DNA from: Aestuariicoccus sp032586235
GTDB taxonomy: Bacteria; Pseudomonadota; Alphaproteobacteria; Rhodobacterales; Rhodobacteraceae
Length of the DNA stretch: 37,799 nucleotides
Reading direction: 5' to 3'
Assembly: GCF_032586235.1 (NCBI RefSeq)
Contig: NZ_JAWHTD010000036.1
Span: forward strand, 1-37,799
The notes beneath the pieces were generated by a model, which was not told the DNA's origin, did not search any database, and saw nothing but the letters and a program-made list of their open reading frames with translations. Below, in pieces: positions 16,420 to 26,936 of this stretch. The translations under genes and the position numbers were made by a program. Numbering within the stretch: position 1 is the first letter of the stretch; each line of letters opens with the position of its first letter.

Positions 16420-17036
16420 GTCAGCACGCGCGGCCCGCGCGCCGTGTTCAGCGTGGCGCGCAGATCGGGGCTGTCGGCAACCGTAAACCTGACGCGCGCG
16501 TCGCTGAAATGCGGCGCGAGCCGGGCCGCGAGCTGATCCGCCGCAGGGTGCAGCACCTCGAGCGTTTGCAGCCGGCAGCCCTGCGACGGCAGCGCCTTGC
16601 CCGGCGGCACCGAGCCGTGCCACTGGATCAGCGCCGGAAAGAGCCCGTCAAAGGCCAGGCGACCGTCCTCGGGCACCGCCATGGTCCAGCGCAGATCGCC
16701 GCGCTGCAGCTCAATCGGCGACCCGGCCTCGGGGAAAACCGCGAGCGCGGCCGCCATATCGGGCACCGCGCAGATCCACTTGTCGAGCCGCGCGGGGCCG
16801 CGAAAGTCGTCCATGCCGAACCAGCGCGGGCGGTCCGGCGGAGGCGCCGCGGGGTCGATGGCGATGGCCTCAAGGTAAATCCCGCCGCCCAGTCCGATGA
16901 CGCGGTTGTGCGTGCCGAAGCGCTGATGCTTGCCGCCCGGCTGCAAGGGCACGCCCAGCGCGGCCTCGGCATGAGCGACCGCCTCTTCCAGCGTTTCGCC
17001 CAGCACCGCGATATGATCGAGTGTCAGCATCCCCAT
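16416..17036 (-). CDS. VOC-superfamily glyoxalase-like protein
   Basis: A 206-residue protein of the glyoxalase-like-domain type: LDHIAVLGETLEEA at the N-terminus, then GTHNRVIGLGGGIYLEAIAIDP with the H and E positions that form the fold's metal or substrate site. The second half (LDKWICAVPDMAAAL onward) is the paired module. Proteins of this kind are not assigned a reaction. Two in-frame ATGs, at 17036 and 17030, are both possible; I use the upstream one because GGA sits nearer to a normal distance. It is coupled to the following GNAT gene by an ATGA overlap. Confidence 0.78.
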   Translation of the reverse strand: MGMLTLDHIAVLGETLEEAVAHAEAALGVPLQPGGKHQRFGTHNRVIGLGGGIYLEAIAIDPAAPPPDRPRWFGMDDFRGPARLDKWICAVPDMAAALAVFPEAGSPIELQRGDLRWTMAVPEDGRLAFDGLFPALIQWHGSVPPGKALPSQGCRLQTLEVLHPAADQLAARLAPHFSDARVRFTVADSPDLRATLNTARGPRVLT

Positions 17037-17114
17037 GGTCCGTCGTGTTCCAACCATTGGCACGATAAGACAGGGTCCGGGACTTGAAAAGTTCCGAAAT
17101 CGCGTTTGGCAGAG

Positions 17115-17141
17115 CCGGGGCGCGCTGGCGGCGCGCCCCGG
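17115..17141 (-). terminator. Strong GC hairpin after methylmalonyl-CoA mutase
   Basis: CCGGGGCGCGC (17115-17125) and GCGCGCCCCGG (17131-17141) form an 11-bp perfect stem with a 5-base loop, 10 bases after the mutase stop on the - strand. No T run follows, so it may act with Rho or protect the mRNA 3' end. It is placed to separate the mutase transcript from the VOC–GNAT operon. Confidence 0.6.
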
Positions 17142-17151
17142 GCTGGTGGCG

Positions 17152-19290
17152 TCAGGCAGCTTCGGGGCGCGCGGCGCGGATCAGGCGCAGGATATCCTGC
17201 GCGGCCTCGGGGATGTTGGTGCCGGGGCCGAAGATCGCCTTGACGCCCGCGTCGTAGAGGAACTGGTAATCCTGCTGCGGGATGACGCCGCCGCAGATGA
17301 CCAGAATATCCTCGGCCCCGGCGTCCTTGAGCGCCTGCACGAGCTGGGGCGCAAGGGTCTTGTGGCCCGCCGCCTGGCTCGAGATGCCGATGACATGCAC
17401 GTCGTTGTCGACCGCGTCCTGCGCCGCCTCGGCGGGGGTCTGGAACAGCGGGCCCACGTCGACGTCGAAACCGATGTCGGCAAAGGCCGTGGCGATCACC
17501 TTGGCGCCGCGGTCGTGGCCGTCCTGGCCCATCTTGACCACCAGCATGCGCGGGCGGCGGCCTTCGTCCTCGGCGAATTGCTCGACCGCCTTCTGGATCG
17601 CGGCGAAGCCTTCGTCGCCTTCGTAGGCGGCGCCGTAGACGCCGGCGAGCGTCTTGACCTCGGCGCGATGACGGCCGAACACCTTTTCCATTGCCATGCT
17701 GATCTCTCCTACCGTGGCGCGGGCGCGGGCGGCCTCGACCGCGCCGTCGAGCAGATTGCCGCCCTCGGCCGCGCGGCGGGTCAGCTCTTCAAGCGCTGCT
17801 GCGCACGCGCTTTCATCGCGACTGCCGCGCACCTGCTCGAGCCGCTTGAGCTGGTTTTCGCGGACCTTGGCGTTGTCGATGTCCAGAATGTCTATCGGAT
17901 CCTCGCGGTCCTTGCGGTATTTGTTGACGCCGACGATCACCTCGGCGCCGCGGTCGATATCGGCCTGCCGCCGCGCCGCGGTCTCCTCGATCCTGAGCTT
18001 GGGCATGCCGCTGGCCACCGCCTTGGTCATGCCGCCCATCTCGTCGACCTCTTCGATCAGCTTCCAGGCCGCCTCGGCCAGGTCGTGGGTCAGCTTTTCG
18101 ACGTAATAAGAGCCCGCCAGCGGGTCGACCACGTTGGTCACACCGGTTTCCTCTTGCAGGATCAGCTGGGTGTTGCGCGCGATCCGGGCCGAGAATTCGG
18201 TCGGCAACGCGATCGCCTCGTCCAGCGCGTTGGTGTGCAGCGACTGCGTGCCGCCCAGCACCGCGCTCATCGCCTCGTAGGCGGTGCGCACCACGTTGTT
18301 ATAGGGATCCTGCTCGGCCAGAGACACGCCCGAGGTCTGGCAATGGGTGCGCAGCATCTTCGAGCGCGGGTTCTGCGCGCCAAGCTCGGTCATGATGCGG
18401 TGCCAGAGCAGGCGCGCGGCGCGCAGCTTGGCCACCTCCATGAAGAAGTTCTTGCCGATGGCGAAAAAGAACGACAGCCGGCCTGCGAACTTGTCCACGT
18501 CCATCCCGCGCGCCATGGCGGTTTTGACGTATTCCTTGCCGTCGGCCAGGGTATAAGCCAGCTCTTGCACCAGGTTCGCGCCCGCCTCCTGCATGTGGTA
18601 GCCCGAGATCGAGATCGAGTTGAACTTGGGCATCTCGTTGGAGGTATATTCGATGATGTCCGCGATGATCCGCATCGACGGTTCGGGCGGGTAGACATAG
18701 GTGTTGCGGACCATGAATTCCTTCAGAATGTCGTTCTGAATGGTCCCCGAGAGCACCGAGCGGTCGTGCCCCTGCTCTTCGCCGGTGACGATGAAATTCG
18801 CCAGGATCGGGATCACCGCGCCGTTCATCGTCATCGACACGCTGACCTGATCCAGCGGGATGCCGTCGAAGAGGATCTTCATGTCCTCGACGCTGTCGAT
18901 GGCCACGCCGGCCTTGCCCACGTCGCCCACGACCCGTTCGTGATCGCTGTCATAGCCGCGATGGGTGGCCAGGTCGAAGGCCACGCTGACCCCCTGCTGC
19001 CCCGCATCCAGCGCCTTGCGGTAAAAGGCGTTCGATTCCTCGGCCGTGGAAAACCCGGCGTATTGCCGGATCGTCCAGGGCCGGCCCGCGTACATGGTGG
19101 CTTTGACGCCTCGGGTGAACGGCTCCTGCCCCGGCAGGCCGCCCATATGCGGCAGCCCCTCGGTATCCTCGGCGGTGTAGATCGGCGAGACGTCGATCCC
19201 CTCGAGCGTCTGCCAGGTCAGATCCTTGACCGGGCGCCCCCTGAGTTCCTTTTCAGCGAGTTTGCGCCATGTTTCCTTGTCTTTGGTCAT
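17152..19290 (-). CDS. Methylmalonyl-CoA mutase, single-chain
   Basis: A 712-residue adenosylcobalamin enzyme that isomerises (R)-methylmalonyl-CoA to succinyl-CoA, the last step of propionyl-CoA assimilation. The N-terminal barrel has the family start (TYAGRPWTIRQYAGFSTAEESN-like segment near residues 66-87, and SVAFDLATHRGYDSD). The C-terminal B12 domain has DGHDRG with D590, H592 and G595, the DxHxxG cobalt-ligand motif. Length matches the homodimeric form that carries both domains, rather than a catalytic subunit needing a separate partner. GAGGACAAAG precedes the ATG. It shares the locus with pccA, pccB and a PccR-type regulator. The start lies inside the end of the sulfotransferase-like gene. 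Confidence 0.96.
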   Translation of the reverse strand: MTKDKETWRKLAEKELRGRPVKDLTWQTLEGIDVSPIYTAEDTEGLPHMGGLPGQEPFTRGVKATMYAGRPWTIRQYAGFSTAEESNAFYRKALDAGQQGVSVAFDLATHRGYDSDHERVVGDVGKAGVAIDSVEDMKILFDGIPLDQVSVSMTMNGAVIPILANFIVTGEEQGHDRSVLSGTIQNDILKEFMVRNTYVYPPEPSMRIIADIIEYTSNEMPKFNSISISGYHMQEAGANLVQELAYTLADGKEYVKTAMARGMDVDKFAGRLSFFFAIGKNFFMEVAKLRAARLLWHRIMTELGAQNPRSKMLRTHCQTSGVSLAEQDPYNNVVRTAYEAMSAVLGGTQSLHTNALDEAIALPTEFSARIARNTQLILQEETGVTNVVDPLAGSYYVEKLTHDLAEAAWKLIEEVDEMGGMTKAVASGMPKLRIEETAARRQADIDRGAEVIVGVNKYRKDREDPIDILDIDNAKVRENQLKRLEQVRGSRDESACAAALEELTRRAAEGGNLLDGAVEAARARATVGEISMAMEKVFGRHRAEVKTLAGVYGAAYEGDEGFAAIQKAVEQFAEDEGRRPRMLVVKMGQDGHDRGAKVIATAFADIGFDVDVGPLFQTPAEAAQDAVDNDVHVIGISSQAAGHKTLAPQLVQALKDAGAEDILVICGGVIPQQDYQFLYDAGVKAIFGPGTNIPEAAQDILRLIRAARPEAA

Positions 19291-20191
19291 GTGGTCTTTG
19301 TCCTCTTGTCATCGGACCCGCCGGCCAGGCGATCCTGGTCCTGTCGGGGTCCGGGTCTTCGATCAGTCGGGCCAGCCCGTCCGCACCTGTCGTCAGCCAA
19401 TGCAGATCCTCGGCATAGGCCGCGCGCAGCAGGGCGGCGTCCTGCGGTATAAAGGGCATCCAGCGGCCATGACCCGCGGGCAGCAGGGCCGGATCCTCGC
19501 CCCTGTCGCGCAGCACGGCGCGCAGGGCGGCCAGATCGGGCGCGCGGTTCAGCCAGAGAGGCTGCGCCGGCTCCGGCACCTCCGCGCGATCCGTCAGAGC
19601 CCGCAACAGCGCCGCCGGGTCGGACGCGAAGCGTTCGAAAACGGTCACGCAGATCTCGGCCCCCGGCATGGCGCAGGCCATGTCGACGATCACGTCCCGC
19701 CACGACCTTTGCCCTCGCGCCAGCGCCGCGATCTGCGCAGGCAGCGGCATCGACACGCCGCGCGGCAGCGCATAGGCGTAAAGCGAGGCCCAGTAGAGCT
19801 CGGGCGAGCGGATTTGCAGCACGACCCGCCGCACGCGGCCGCCGAAAGCCGCATGGAACCGCGCCATCCGCTGCCCCGCGCCCGGATAGAGCAGGCCGCT
19901 GCGGATATTGTCGCGCGGAGTGCCCAGCATGTTCTCGTCGCTGACGATCAGCGTGCGATAGCCCTTGCGTGCCACGCCGCGCACATTCAGCAGGACCCGG
20001 CCAGCCGGCCGCCCCTCGCGGCCCGGCGGCGCCGTGCCGTCGGCCACGCCGTGAAAAAGCCCCTTGCGGGTGCGCCAAGGCCCCCAGTAGGCCAGCCCCT
20101 GCCCGCATATATCGTCCTGCACCGCGCGCAGGTAGCTTTGAAAACTGGTCGATCCGGTGCGATGCGCGCCGGGATGCAGAACGATGTCCAT
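19253..20191 (-). CDS. Sulfotransferase-like protein
   Basis: A 312-residue protein beginning MDIVLHPGAHRTGSTSFQSYL. The H.GAHRTGSTS.Q pattern resembles the 5'-phosphosulfate loop (HxGxxKTGTTxLQ) of PAPS-dependent sulfotransferase-fold proteins. Further on, IVSDENMLG and VVLQIRSPELYWASLYAYALPRG resemble the 3'-phosphate-binding S/R region. It may transfer sulfate to a carbohydrate or other acceptor, but the acceptor is unknown. The last 38 bases overlap the start of the mutase gene, so they are probably co-transcribed although no functional link is obvious. AGAGGCGG lies upstream of ATG 20191; an earlier in-frame start at 20248 is possible but precedes the conserved domain start. Confidence 0.65.
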   Translation of the reverse strand: MDIVLHPGAHRTGSTSFQSYLRAVQDDICGQGLAYWGPWRTRKGLFHGVADGTAPPGREGRPAGRVLLNVRGVARKGYRTLIVSDENMLGTPRDNIRSGLLYPGAGQRMARFHAAFGGRVRRVVLQIRSPELYWASLYAYALPRGVSMPLPAQIAALARGQRSWRDVIVDMACAMPGAEICVTVFERFASDPAALLRALTDRAEVPEPAQPLWLNRAPDLAALRAVLRDRGEDPALLPAGHGRWMPFIPQDAALLRAAYAEDLHWLTTGADGLARLIEDPDPDRTRIAWPAGPMTRGQRPHDQRQGNMAQTR

Positions 20192-20287
20192 TGCGAAATC
20201 CGCCTCTGAGGGGCAGGCGGCCGGCAGAGCCGCCGCCAGACGCGGCAAGGCATGGCACGTCTCCCCTCACAATGCGGTTAACACGAC

Positions 20288-20313
20288 AAAAATTCCGCGC
20301 TGCCGACGCGGAA
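20288..20313 (-). terminator. Hairpin with T run reading on the minus strand
   Basis: TTCCGCG (20293-20299) pairs with CGCGGAA (20307-20313) across a 7-base loop. On the - strand the stem is followed by five Ts (20292-20288). It would stop leftward transcription that had run from pccA through the antisense of the DUF4174 gene towards the sulfotransferase–mutase pair. Confidence 0.5.
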
Positions 20314-20316
20314 CGC

Positions 20317-20344
20317 TTCGCAAATCCCGGTCCCGCGCTTATAT
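20317..20344 (+). promoter_or_regulatory. Candidate promoter of the DUF4174 gene, possibly leaderless
   Basis: TTCGCA (20317-20322), a 16-base spacer and TTATAT (20339-20344) would put the transcription start at about 20351-20353, on the ATG itself. No Shine-Dalgarno precedes that ATG, so the mRNA may be leaderless. GCAAATCC (20320-20327), which matches the PccR-like half-sites at pccB and pccR, overlaps the -35. Confidence 0.35.
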
Positions 20345-20352
20345 CTTGTAAC

Positions 20353-20811
20353 ATGATCAAAGCATGCACTCTCGCCCTGGTGGCGCTGACGACACTTGCC
20401 CCGGCGCCCCTGGCCGCCGCCGACGCCGGTGCACCGACCGAAGAGACCATCCTGTCGGCCGCCGACGTGACCCTCGGAGAGTTCCTGTGGCTGAAACGGC
20501 CCGTCGTCGTCTTCGCCGACAGCGCCGCCGACCCGCGGTACGTCCAGCAGATGCAGTTCATCACCGAACGGCTGGATGCGCTGGTGGATCGCGATGTGGT
20601 CGTGATCACCGACACCGACCCCGCCGCGCGCAGCGAGGTGCGGCGCACCCTGCGCCCGCGCGGCTTCATGCTCGCGGTGATCGCCAAGGACGGCACCGTG
20701 GTGATCCGCAAACCCGCACCCTGGTCGGTGCGCGAGATCTCGCGCTCGATCGACAAGCTGCCGCTGCGCCAGCAGGAAATCCGCGACCGGCGCGACACCC
20801 TGCTGGAATAA
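20353..20811 (+). CDS. DUF4174 secreted protein
   Basis: A 152-residue exported protein with a signal peptide (about MIKACTLALVALTTLAPAPLAAA) and a thioredoxin-like DUF4174 domain: LGEFLWLKRPVVVFADSAADPRYVQQMQ, then VVVITDTDP and GFMLAVIAKDGTVVIRKPAPW. There is no CXXC motif, so redox activity is not expected. DUF4174 proteins are of unknown function. The ATG at 20353 lacks a ribosome binding site and lies next to a likely -10 element. It converges with pccA; a GTAGGGTGCGC hairpin repeat lies between the two stops. Confidence 0.82.
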   Translation: MIKACTLALVALTTLAPAPLAAADAGAPTEETILSAADVTLGEFLWLKRPVVVFADSAADPRYVQQMQFITERLDALVDRDVVVITDTDPAARSEVRRTLRPRGFMLAVIAKDGTVVIRKPAPWSVREISRSIDKLPLRQQEIRDRRDTLLE

Positions 20812-20835
20812 CCGCCAGCCACGATGCGCAACGCC

Positions 20836-20859
20836 GTAGGGTGCGCCTTCAGGCGCACC
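20836..20859 (+). repeat. GTAGGGTGCGC hairpin repeat, copy 1
   Basis: A 24-base element made of GTAG, an 8-bp stem (GGTGCGCC / GGCGCACC) and a TTCA loop, between the convergent stops of the DUF4174 gene and pccA. A second copy in the other orientation lies at 22997-23020. The two differ at only two bases, which are partners in the stem. It could serve as a terminator or as a REP-like repeat. Confidence 0.65.
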
Positions 20860-20897
20860 GTTCGTTGCGGATCGGGCGAAACGGGCGACATGGCGGG

Positions 20898-22898
<2,001 letters not shown>

Positions 22899-22944
22899 GT
22901 CTGTCCCTTTCTGTGGTCTTTGCCCGCGCACACGAAACGGCCAC

Positions 22945-22961
22945 CGGGGCGCTGCGCCCCG
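22945..22961 (-). terminator. Hairpin in the pccA leader
   Basis: CGGGGCG (22945-22951) pairs with CGCCCCG (22955-22961) across CTG, with extra outer pairing (GGCCA / TGACC type). It lies 46 bases before the pccA ATG. Without a T run it could be the end of the upstream lipoprotein transcript or a leader structure. Confidence 0.4.
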
Positions 22962-22996
22962 ATGACCGTCTGACTGCGTGAGTGGTGTCTTGTGGC

Positions 22997-23020
22997 GGTG
23001 CGCGTGAACGCGCACCCTAC
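22997..23020 (-). repeat. GTAGGGTGCGC hairpin repeat, copy 2
   Basis: On the - strand this reads GTAG, stem GGTGCGCG, loop TTCA, stem CGCGCACC, 10 bases after the lipoprotein stop. Compared with copy 1 at 20836, the innermost C·G pair is replaced by G·C, a compensatory change that keeps the hairpin. The copies flank pccA in opposite orientation. Confidence 0.65.
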
Positions 23021-23030
23021 GGCGCCGCGC

Positions 23031-23225
23031 CTAGCAGCGGGCCGGGTAGCGGTGGCAATAGGCGATGTTGGCCGCCGCTCCGACGGCCGCGCCGGTGAGC
23101 GGGTCGCCCCTGAGAACCGCGGCACCCGTGGCCCCGGCGCCTGCGCCCAGAAGCGCCCGTTCACCCAGAGTGTCGCCGCATCCCGCCAGTACCAGCAGCG
23201 TGGCAGCACATATGATCCGAAGCAT
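23031..23225 (-). CDS. Small glycine/alanine-rich lipoprotein
   Basis: A 64-residue protein with a lipoprotein signal, MLRIICAATLLVLAGC, where LAGC is the lipobox and C16 the lipidated residue. The rest has two Gly/Ala-rich hydrophobic stretches (LLGAGAGATGAAVLRGDP and LTGAAVGAAANIAYC), like glycine-zipper outer-membrane lipoproteins, and ends YCHRYPARC. AAAGGGGG precedes ATG 23225. Longer in-frame starts (to 23333) only add charged residues before the signal and are rejected. It should sit in the outer or inner membrane facing the periplasm. Function is unknown. Confidence 0.72.
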   Translation of the reverse strand: MLRIICAATLLVLAGCGDTLGERALLGAGAGATGAAVLRGDPLTGAAVGAAANIAYCHRYPARC

Positions 23226-23311
23226 GTTTCGCCCCCTTTGTCCGGTCTGCTCTGCGCGCCTCTTTGCACGCTGGGACGGACCGGGGGCCAGCCCTTTCGC
23301 GGATCGGGACG

Positions 23312-23344
23312 AAAATCGGCAAACCCTTGCCAATAAACGATTTT
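23312..23344. promoter_or_regulatory. Nested AT-ended inverted repeat upstream of the small lipoprotein gene
   Basis: AAAATCG and CGATTTT are 19 bases apart and enclose the shorter repeat GGCAA/TTGCC. The site is 87 bases upstream of the lipoprotein start. It could be an operator or a bidirectional terminator; the A/T ends fit either. Confidence 0.35.
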
Positions 23345-23355
23345 ACCCGGAACGG

Positions 23356-23396
23356 AAAAATCGGACGGGCGACCAGGGGATTGATCGGCCCGTCCG
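23356..23396 (-). terminator. Intrinsic terminator on the minus strand
   Basis: A 9-bp stem, CGGACGGGC (23362-23370) with GCCCGTCCG (23388-23396), encloses a 17-base loop. Read leftward it is followed by A and then TTTTT (23360-23356). It is well placed to end the transcript of the genes at 23557-24126 before the small lipoprotein gene. Confidence 0.65.
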
Positions 23397-23556
23397 CCAG
23401 GGGAAGGGTAACGGTGAATGAATGGTGCCAGGCAAAAGCACCGCACACACTGGTACGAGGCCACGCTGGCACGGGCTGCGGGCGCCGCCAAGCCTTGCGC
23501 GCAGCGCGCGCGCCAATCGGCTTTTTCCCGCGCAGATTCCCGCTCCGGTGGCAAGA

Positions 23557-23916
23557 TCATGCCCATGCCCCCTCGTCGAACGCTTCCGGAAAGGCCGCGC
23601 GGGCGCGCGGTTCGTCGATGATCAGAAGCGCGTCGTAGCTTTCGGGATCGAACGGGTCGTCATAGGGCAGCACCTCGCGCCCGAAGAGCCAGCTCAGACG
23701 CCCGGCGTCGAGGTTGCCGCGCTCGAACGGCTCGGTGCCGAACTGCGCCCAGAGCGCGGCCATGAAGGCGGTGTCGGCGCGCTTGTCCGGCGGGCGCCGG
23801 TCGCGGAACCGCTCGCGCGCCACCAGCGGGGTCGCGCCCTTGGGATTGGCCCGGCGGATGGTGAACTGAAAATCGGTGCCCGGCAGACGCCCGGGAAAGC
23901 CGCGGTGCTTCAGCAT
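23557..23916 (-). CDS. Conserved hypothetical protein, 119 residues
   Basis: I do not recognise a family. The protein has no signal peptide or membrane segment and is charged and soluble. It begins MLKHRGFPGRLPGTDFQFTIRRANPKGATPLVARERF and has an acidic C-terminus with DDPFDPESYDALLIIDEPRARAAFPEAFDE, suggesting a compact alpha/beta fold. The composition is that of a real gene, and a terminator follows at 23396. It is 69 bases downstream of the 46-residue lipoprotein gene on the same strand. Its role in the propionate locus, if any, is unknown. Confidence 0.6.
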   Translation of the reverse strand: MLKHRGFPGRLPGTDFQFTIRRANPKGATPLVARERFRDRRPPDKRADTAFMAALWAQFGTEPFERGNLDAGRLSWLFGREVLPYDDPFDPESYDALLIIDEPRARAAFPEAFDEGAWA

Positions 23917-23985
23917 GGGACGGCCCCCACGCAGGACCGCGGGCAGATCGGGACGGACCGCACGGCGGCCCGTCCCGCATGTCTT

Positions 23986-24126
23986 TTACTTGTACTTGCC
24001 CGTATAAACCGGCTCGACGCTGATGGGCTCAGGGTCGACGACGACAAATTCTTCTTCCTGCTGACCGCAGGCCGAGAGGCCGGCGACGAGGCCGAAGATG
24101 GCAAGCAACTTGATGCTCTTGGACAT
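23986..24126 (-). CDS. 46-residue lipoprotein
   Basis: A very small gene. The translation starts MSKSIKLLAIFGLVAGLSAC, a lipoprotein signal with lipobox LSAC (C20). The mature peptide is GQQEEEFVVVDPEPISVEPVYTGKYK-like: acidic, then ending in basic residues. AGGAG lies 8 bases before ATG 24126 (CAGGAGTGACAG), which supports translation. No enzymatic role is possible at this size; it may be a periplasm-facing membrane peptide. Short lipoproteins of this shape are common in roseobacters. Confidence 0.7.
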   Translation of the reverse strand: MSKSIKLLAIFGLVAGLSACGQQEEEFVVVDPEPISVEPVYTGKYK

Positions 24127-24340
24127 CTGTCACTCCTGTCAGTTTCGACGGCGCCGGTGAGGCCGCAGGGGCGCGTCCGGCGTCGCGTCAGGGTTGCGGC
24201 CGCGTTGAGACGACCGCCGTTCACCCTATCCCAATGCGGGCGCGATTGATATGTTCCGCGCGCGCTGCCCGTTTTCTGTGATGCGAAAGCCGCAAACCCC
24301 GGGCGGCCCTGGAAGAAGCCCGCAACATATTGTAGAGACA

Positions 24341-24724
24341 TCAGAAAACCTCCCATATGCAGGTGTCGTCCTCGACCCGGTAGGCTTCGAAGAACTGCGG
24401 CACATCGGGGGCAGGCTGACCGAATTCGACGGATTTCTGCGCAAGCGATATGACGATTTGAGCGGGTTTCGGCCCAATCGCCGCCAGCTTGGGCAAAGCG
24501 TAGGTCTGGCAGAGATGCTCCATGTCGAGCGCGACCTCCTCGAAGGCGCGCCCGCCGGGCCCGATCTCGGGGGCGACGAAGCGGAAGCGGTAGGTCAGCC
24601 CCTGGCCGGGCTGGTCCCAGAGCATCTCGTGGAAGGTCACCGGCATGCCCGAGGGCACCGCGAGCGCCCCGTCGGCAAAGGCCGGGCCGACGGTGAGCGC
24701 GGCGAGGAGAAGGGCCGGTCTCAT
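24341..24724 (-). CDS. Secreted DUF6497-like protein
   Basis: A 127-residue exported protein: signal peptide MRPALLLAALTVGPAFA, then AVPSGMPVTFHEMLWDQPGQGLTYRFRFVAPEI and a C-terminal FFEAYRVEDDTCIWEVF. The two cysteines (C72 in EHLCQTYALP and the C near residue 123) may form a disulfide in the periplasm. The pattern agrees with my memory of DUF6497, a family largely confined to Rhodobacteraceae, with no known function. The ATG at 24724 overlaps the stop of the cupin gene in ATGA, so the two are translated together. Confidence 0.68.
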   Translation of the reverse strand: MRPALLLAALTVGPAFADGALAVPSGMPVTFHEMLWDQPGQGLTYRFRFVAPEIGPGGRAFEEVALDMEHLCQTYALPKLAAIGPKPAQIVISLAQKSVEFGQPAPDVPQFFEAYRVEDDTCIWEVF

Positions 24725-25119
24725 GGCGCCTCGGCCTCGTGGGTGGCGAATTGCGCGGGGCTGGTGATCTCGATCAGCTCAAGGTCGTCGGAATGGCGCA
24801 CCTCGCGATGCTTGATGCCCGGCGGTTGCAGCACGCAGGAGCCTTCGCGCAGGATCTGCTCGCCCTGGTCTTCGTATTCGAACACGACCCAGCCGCGGGT
24901 GACATAGACCATCTGGAAATCGAGATCGTGGGTGTGCCAGGCCGCGGGGCTTTCCATCCCCGGCACCGCGCGGATCACATGCGCGCCGTAAGCGCCGCCC
25001 GTAGCCTCGGCGATGCCGAGCTGGCGGTATTCAAAAAATGACCGCAGCCCCTGCCCTTCGAAATGGCCGGAATCGGCGTGCGAAATGGTGAAGGCCTGGT
25101 TTTTCCACAGACGGGGCAT
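24721..25119 (-). CDS. Single-domain cupin protein
   Basis: A 132-residue cupin. Motif 1 reads AAWHTHDLDFQMVYVTRGWVVFEY (about residues 59-82), with two histidines and E as the likely metal ligands. Motif 2 reads VLQPPGIKHREVRHSDDLELIEI (about 95-118), with H103. It may bind a metal and act as a small-molecule enzyme or sensor; the substrate is unknown. AAAGGA precedes ATG 25119. It is coupled to the downstream secreted-protein gene and lies between pccB and pccA. Confidence 0.8.
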   Translation of the reverse strand: MPRLWKNQAFTISHADSGHFEGQGLRSFFEYRQLGIAEATGGAYGAHVIRAVPGMESPAAWHTHDLDFQMVYVTRGWVVFEYEDQGEQILREGSCVLQPPGIKHREVRHSDDLELIEITSPAQFATHEAEAP

Positions 25120-25145
25120 GGCGCATGTCCTTTCTCGCCGCGTTC

Positions 25146-25205
25146 CCGGAGGCTGGTGTCGGAGCCTCCGGCGGGAGTATTTTCGCCAAGAAGAAGCGGG
25201 GAGGG
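25146..25205 (-). terminator. 3'-end element after pccB
   Basis: Read leftward, the pccB stop is followed by CCCTCCCC, CTTCTTCTTGG, GAAAATACTCCCG and then a 9-bp stem (CCGGAGGCT 25146-25154 with AGCCTCCGG 25163-25171, 8-base loop). The same plan follows the amidase gene at 29660-29716. I recall similar sequences at many roseobacter gene ends. A terminator or mRNA 3'-end role is likely. Confidence 0.55.
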
Positions 25206-26738
<1,533 letters not shown>

Positions 26739-26832
26739 GGGCCCCTCCTCGCACGCTGTACGCGCCGGGATCGCTCCGCGGCGCTTTTGCGCGAGACTAG
26801 GGGTTGGGGCGCGGGCCCTCAAGGAAATTTCC

Positions 26833-26885
26833 GCAAATTTGCAAACAATGCATAAACGCCCGCGCGGAAACTGCAAATCCGCAAA
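26833..26885. promoter_or_regulatory. GCAAA direct-repeat pairs, predicted PccR binding region
   Basis: Two copies of GCAAA-N3-GCAAA lie 40 bases apart: 26833-26845 (spacer TTT, containing the palindromic octamer TTTGCAAA at 26838-26845) and 26873-26885 (spacer TCC). TTTGCAAA is the core I recall for the Rhodobacter sphaeroides PccR site. A candidate pccB promoter on the - strand is TTGCAG (26876-26871), 16 bases, TATGCA (26854-26849). One repeat covers its -35 and the other lies just beyond the -10. Confidence 0.6.
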
Positions 26886-26936
26886 TACCTCTGGCGTGAG
26901 TGGACAAGCGATGCGGCGAGGACTACGCATGGCCAC

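Larger units (their letters stand above)
23226..23556. other. 331-base intergenic stretch without a convincing gene
   Basis: Open frames exist on both strands but lack ribosome binding sites or recognisable protein features. The left half holds two inverted repeats: AAAATCG (23312-23318) with CGATTTT (23338-23344), enclosing GGCAA/TTGCC, and the T-tailed stem at 23356-23396. The rest (about 23400-23556) shows nothing I can name. Confidence 0.5.

Noticed and set aside
23400..23480. A possible tRNA-like stretch near the inverted repeats
   Set aside because: No acceptor stem, TTCRA-type T-loop or anticodon arm could be assembled.
23418..23621. A + strand gene of 67 residues in the 331-base gap
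   Set aside because: Arg/Ala-rich translation typical of GC-rich noncoding sequence; no binding site, and it overlaps the end of the 119-residue gene.
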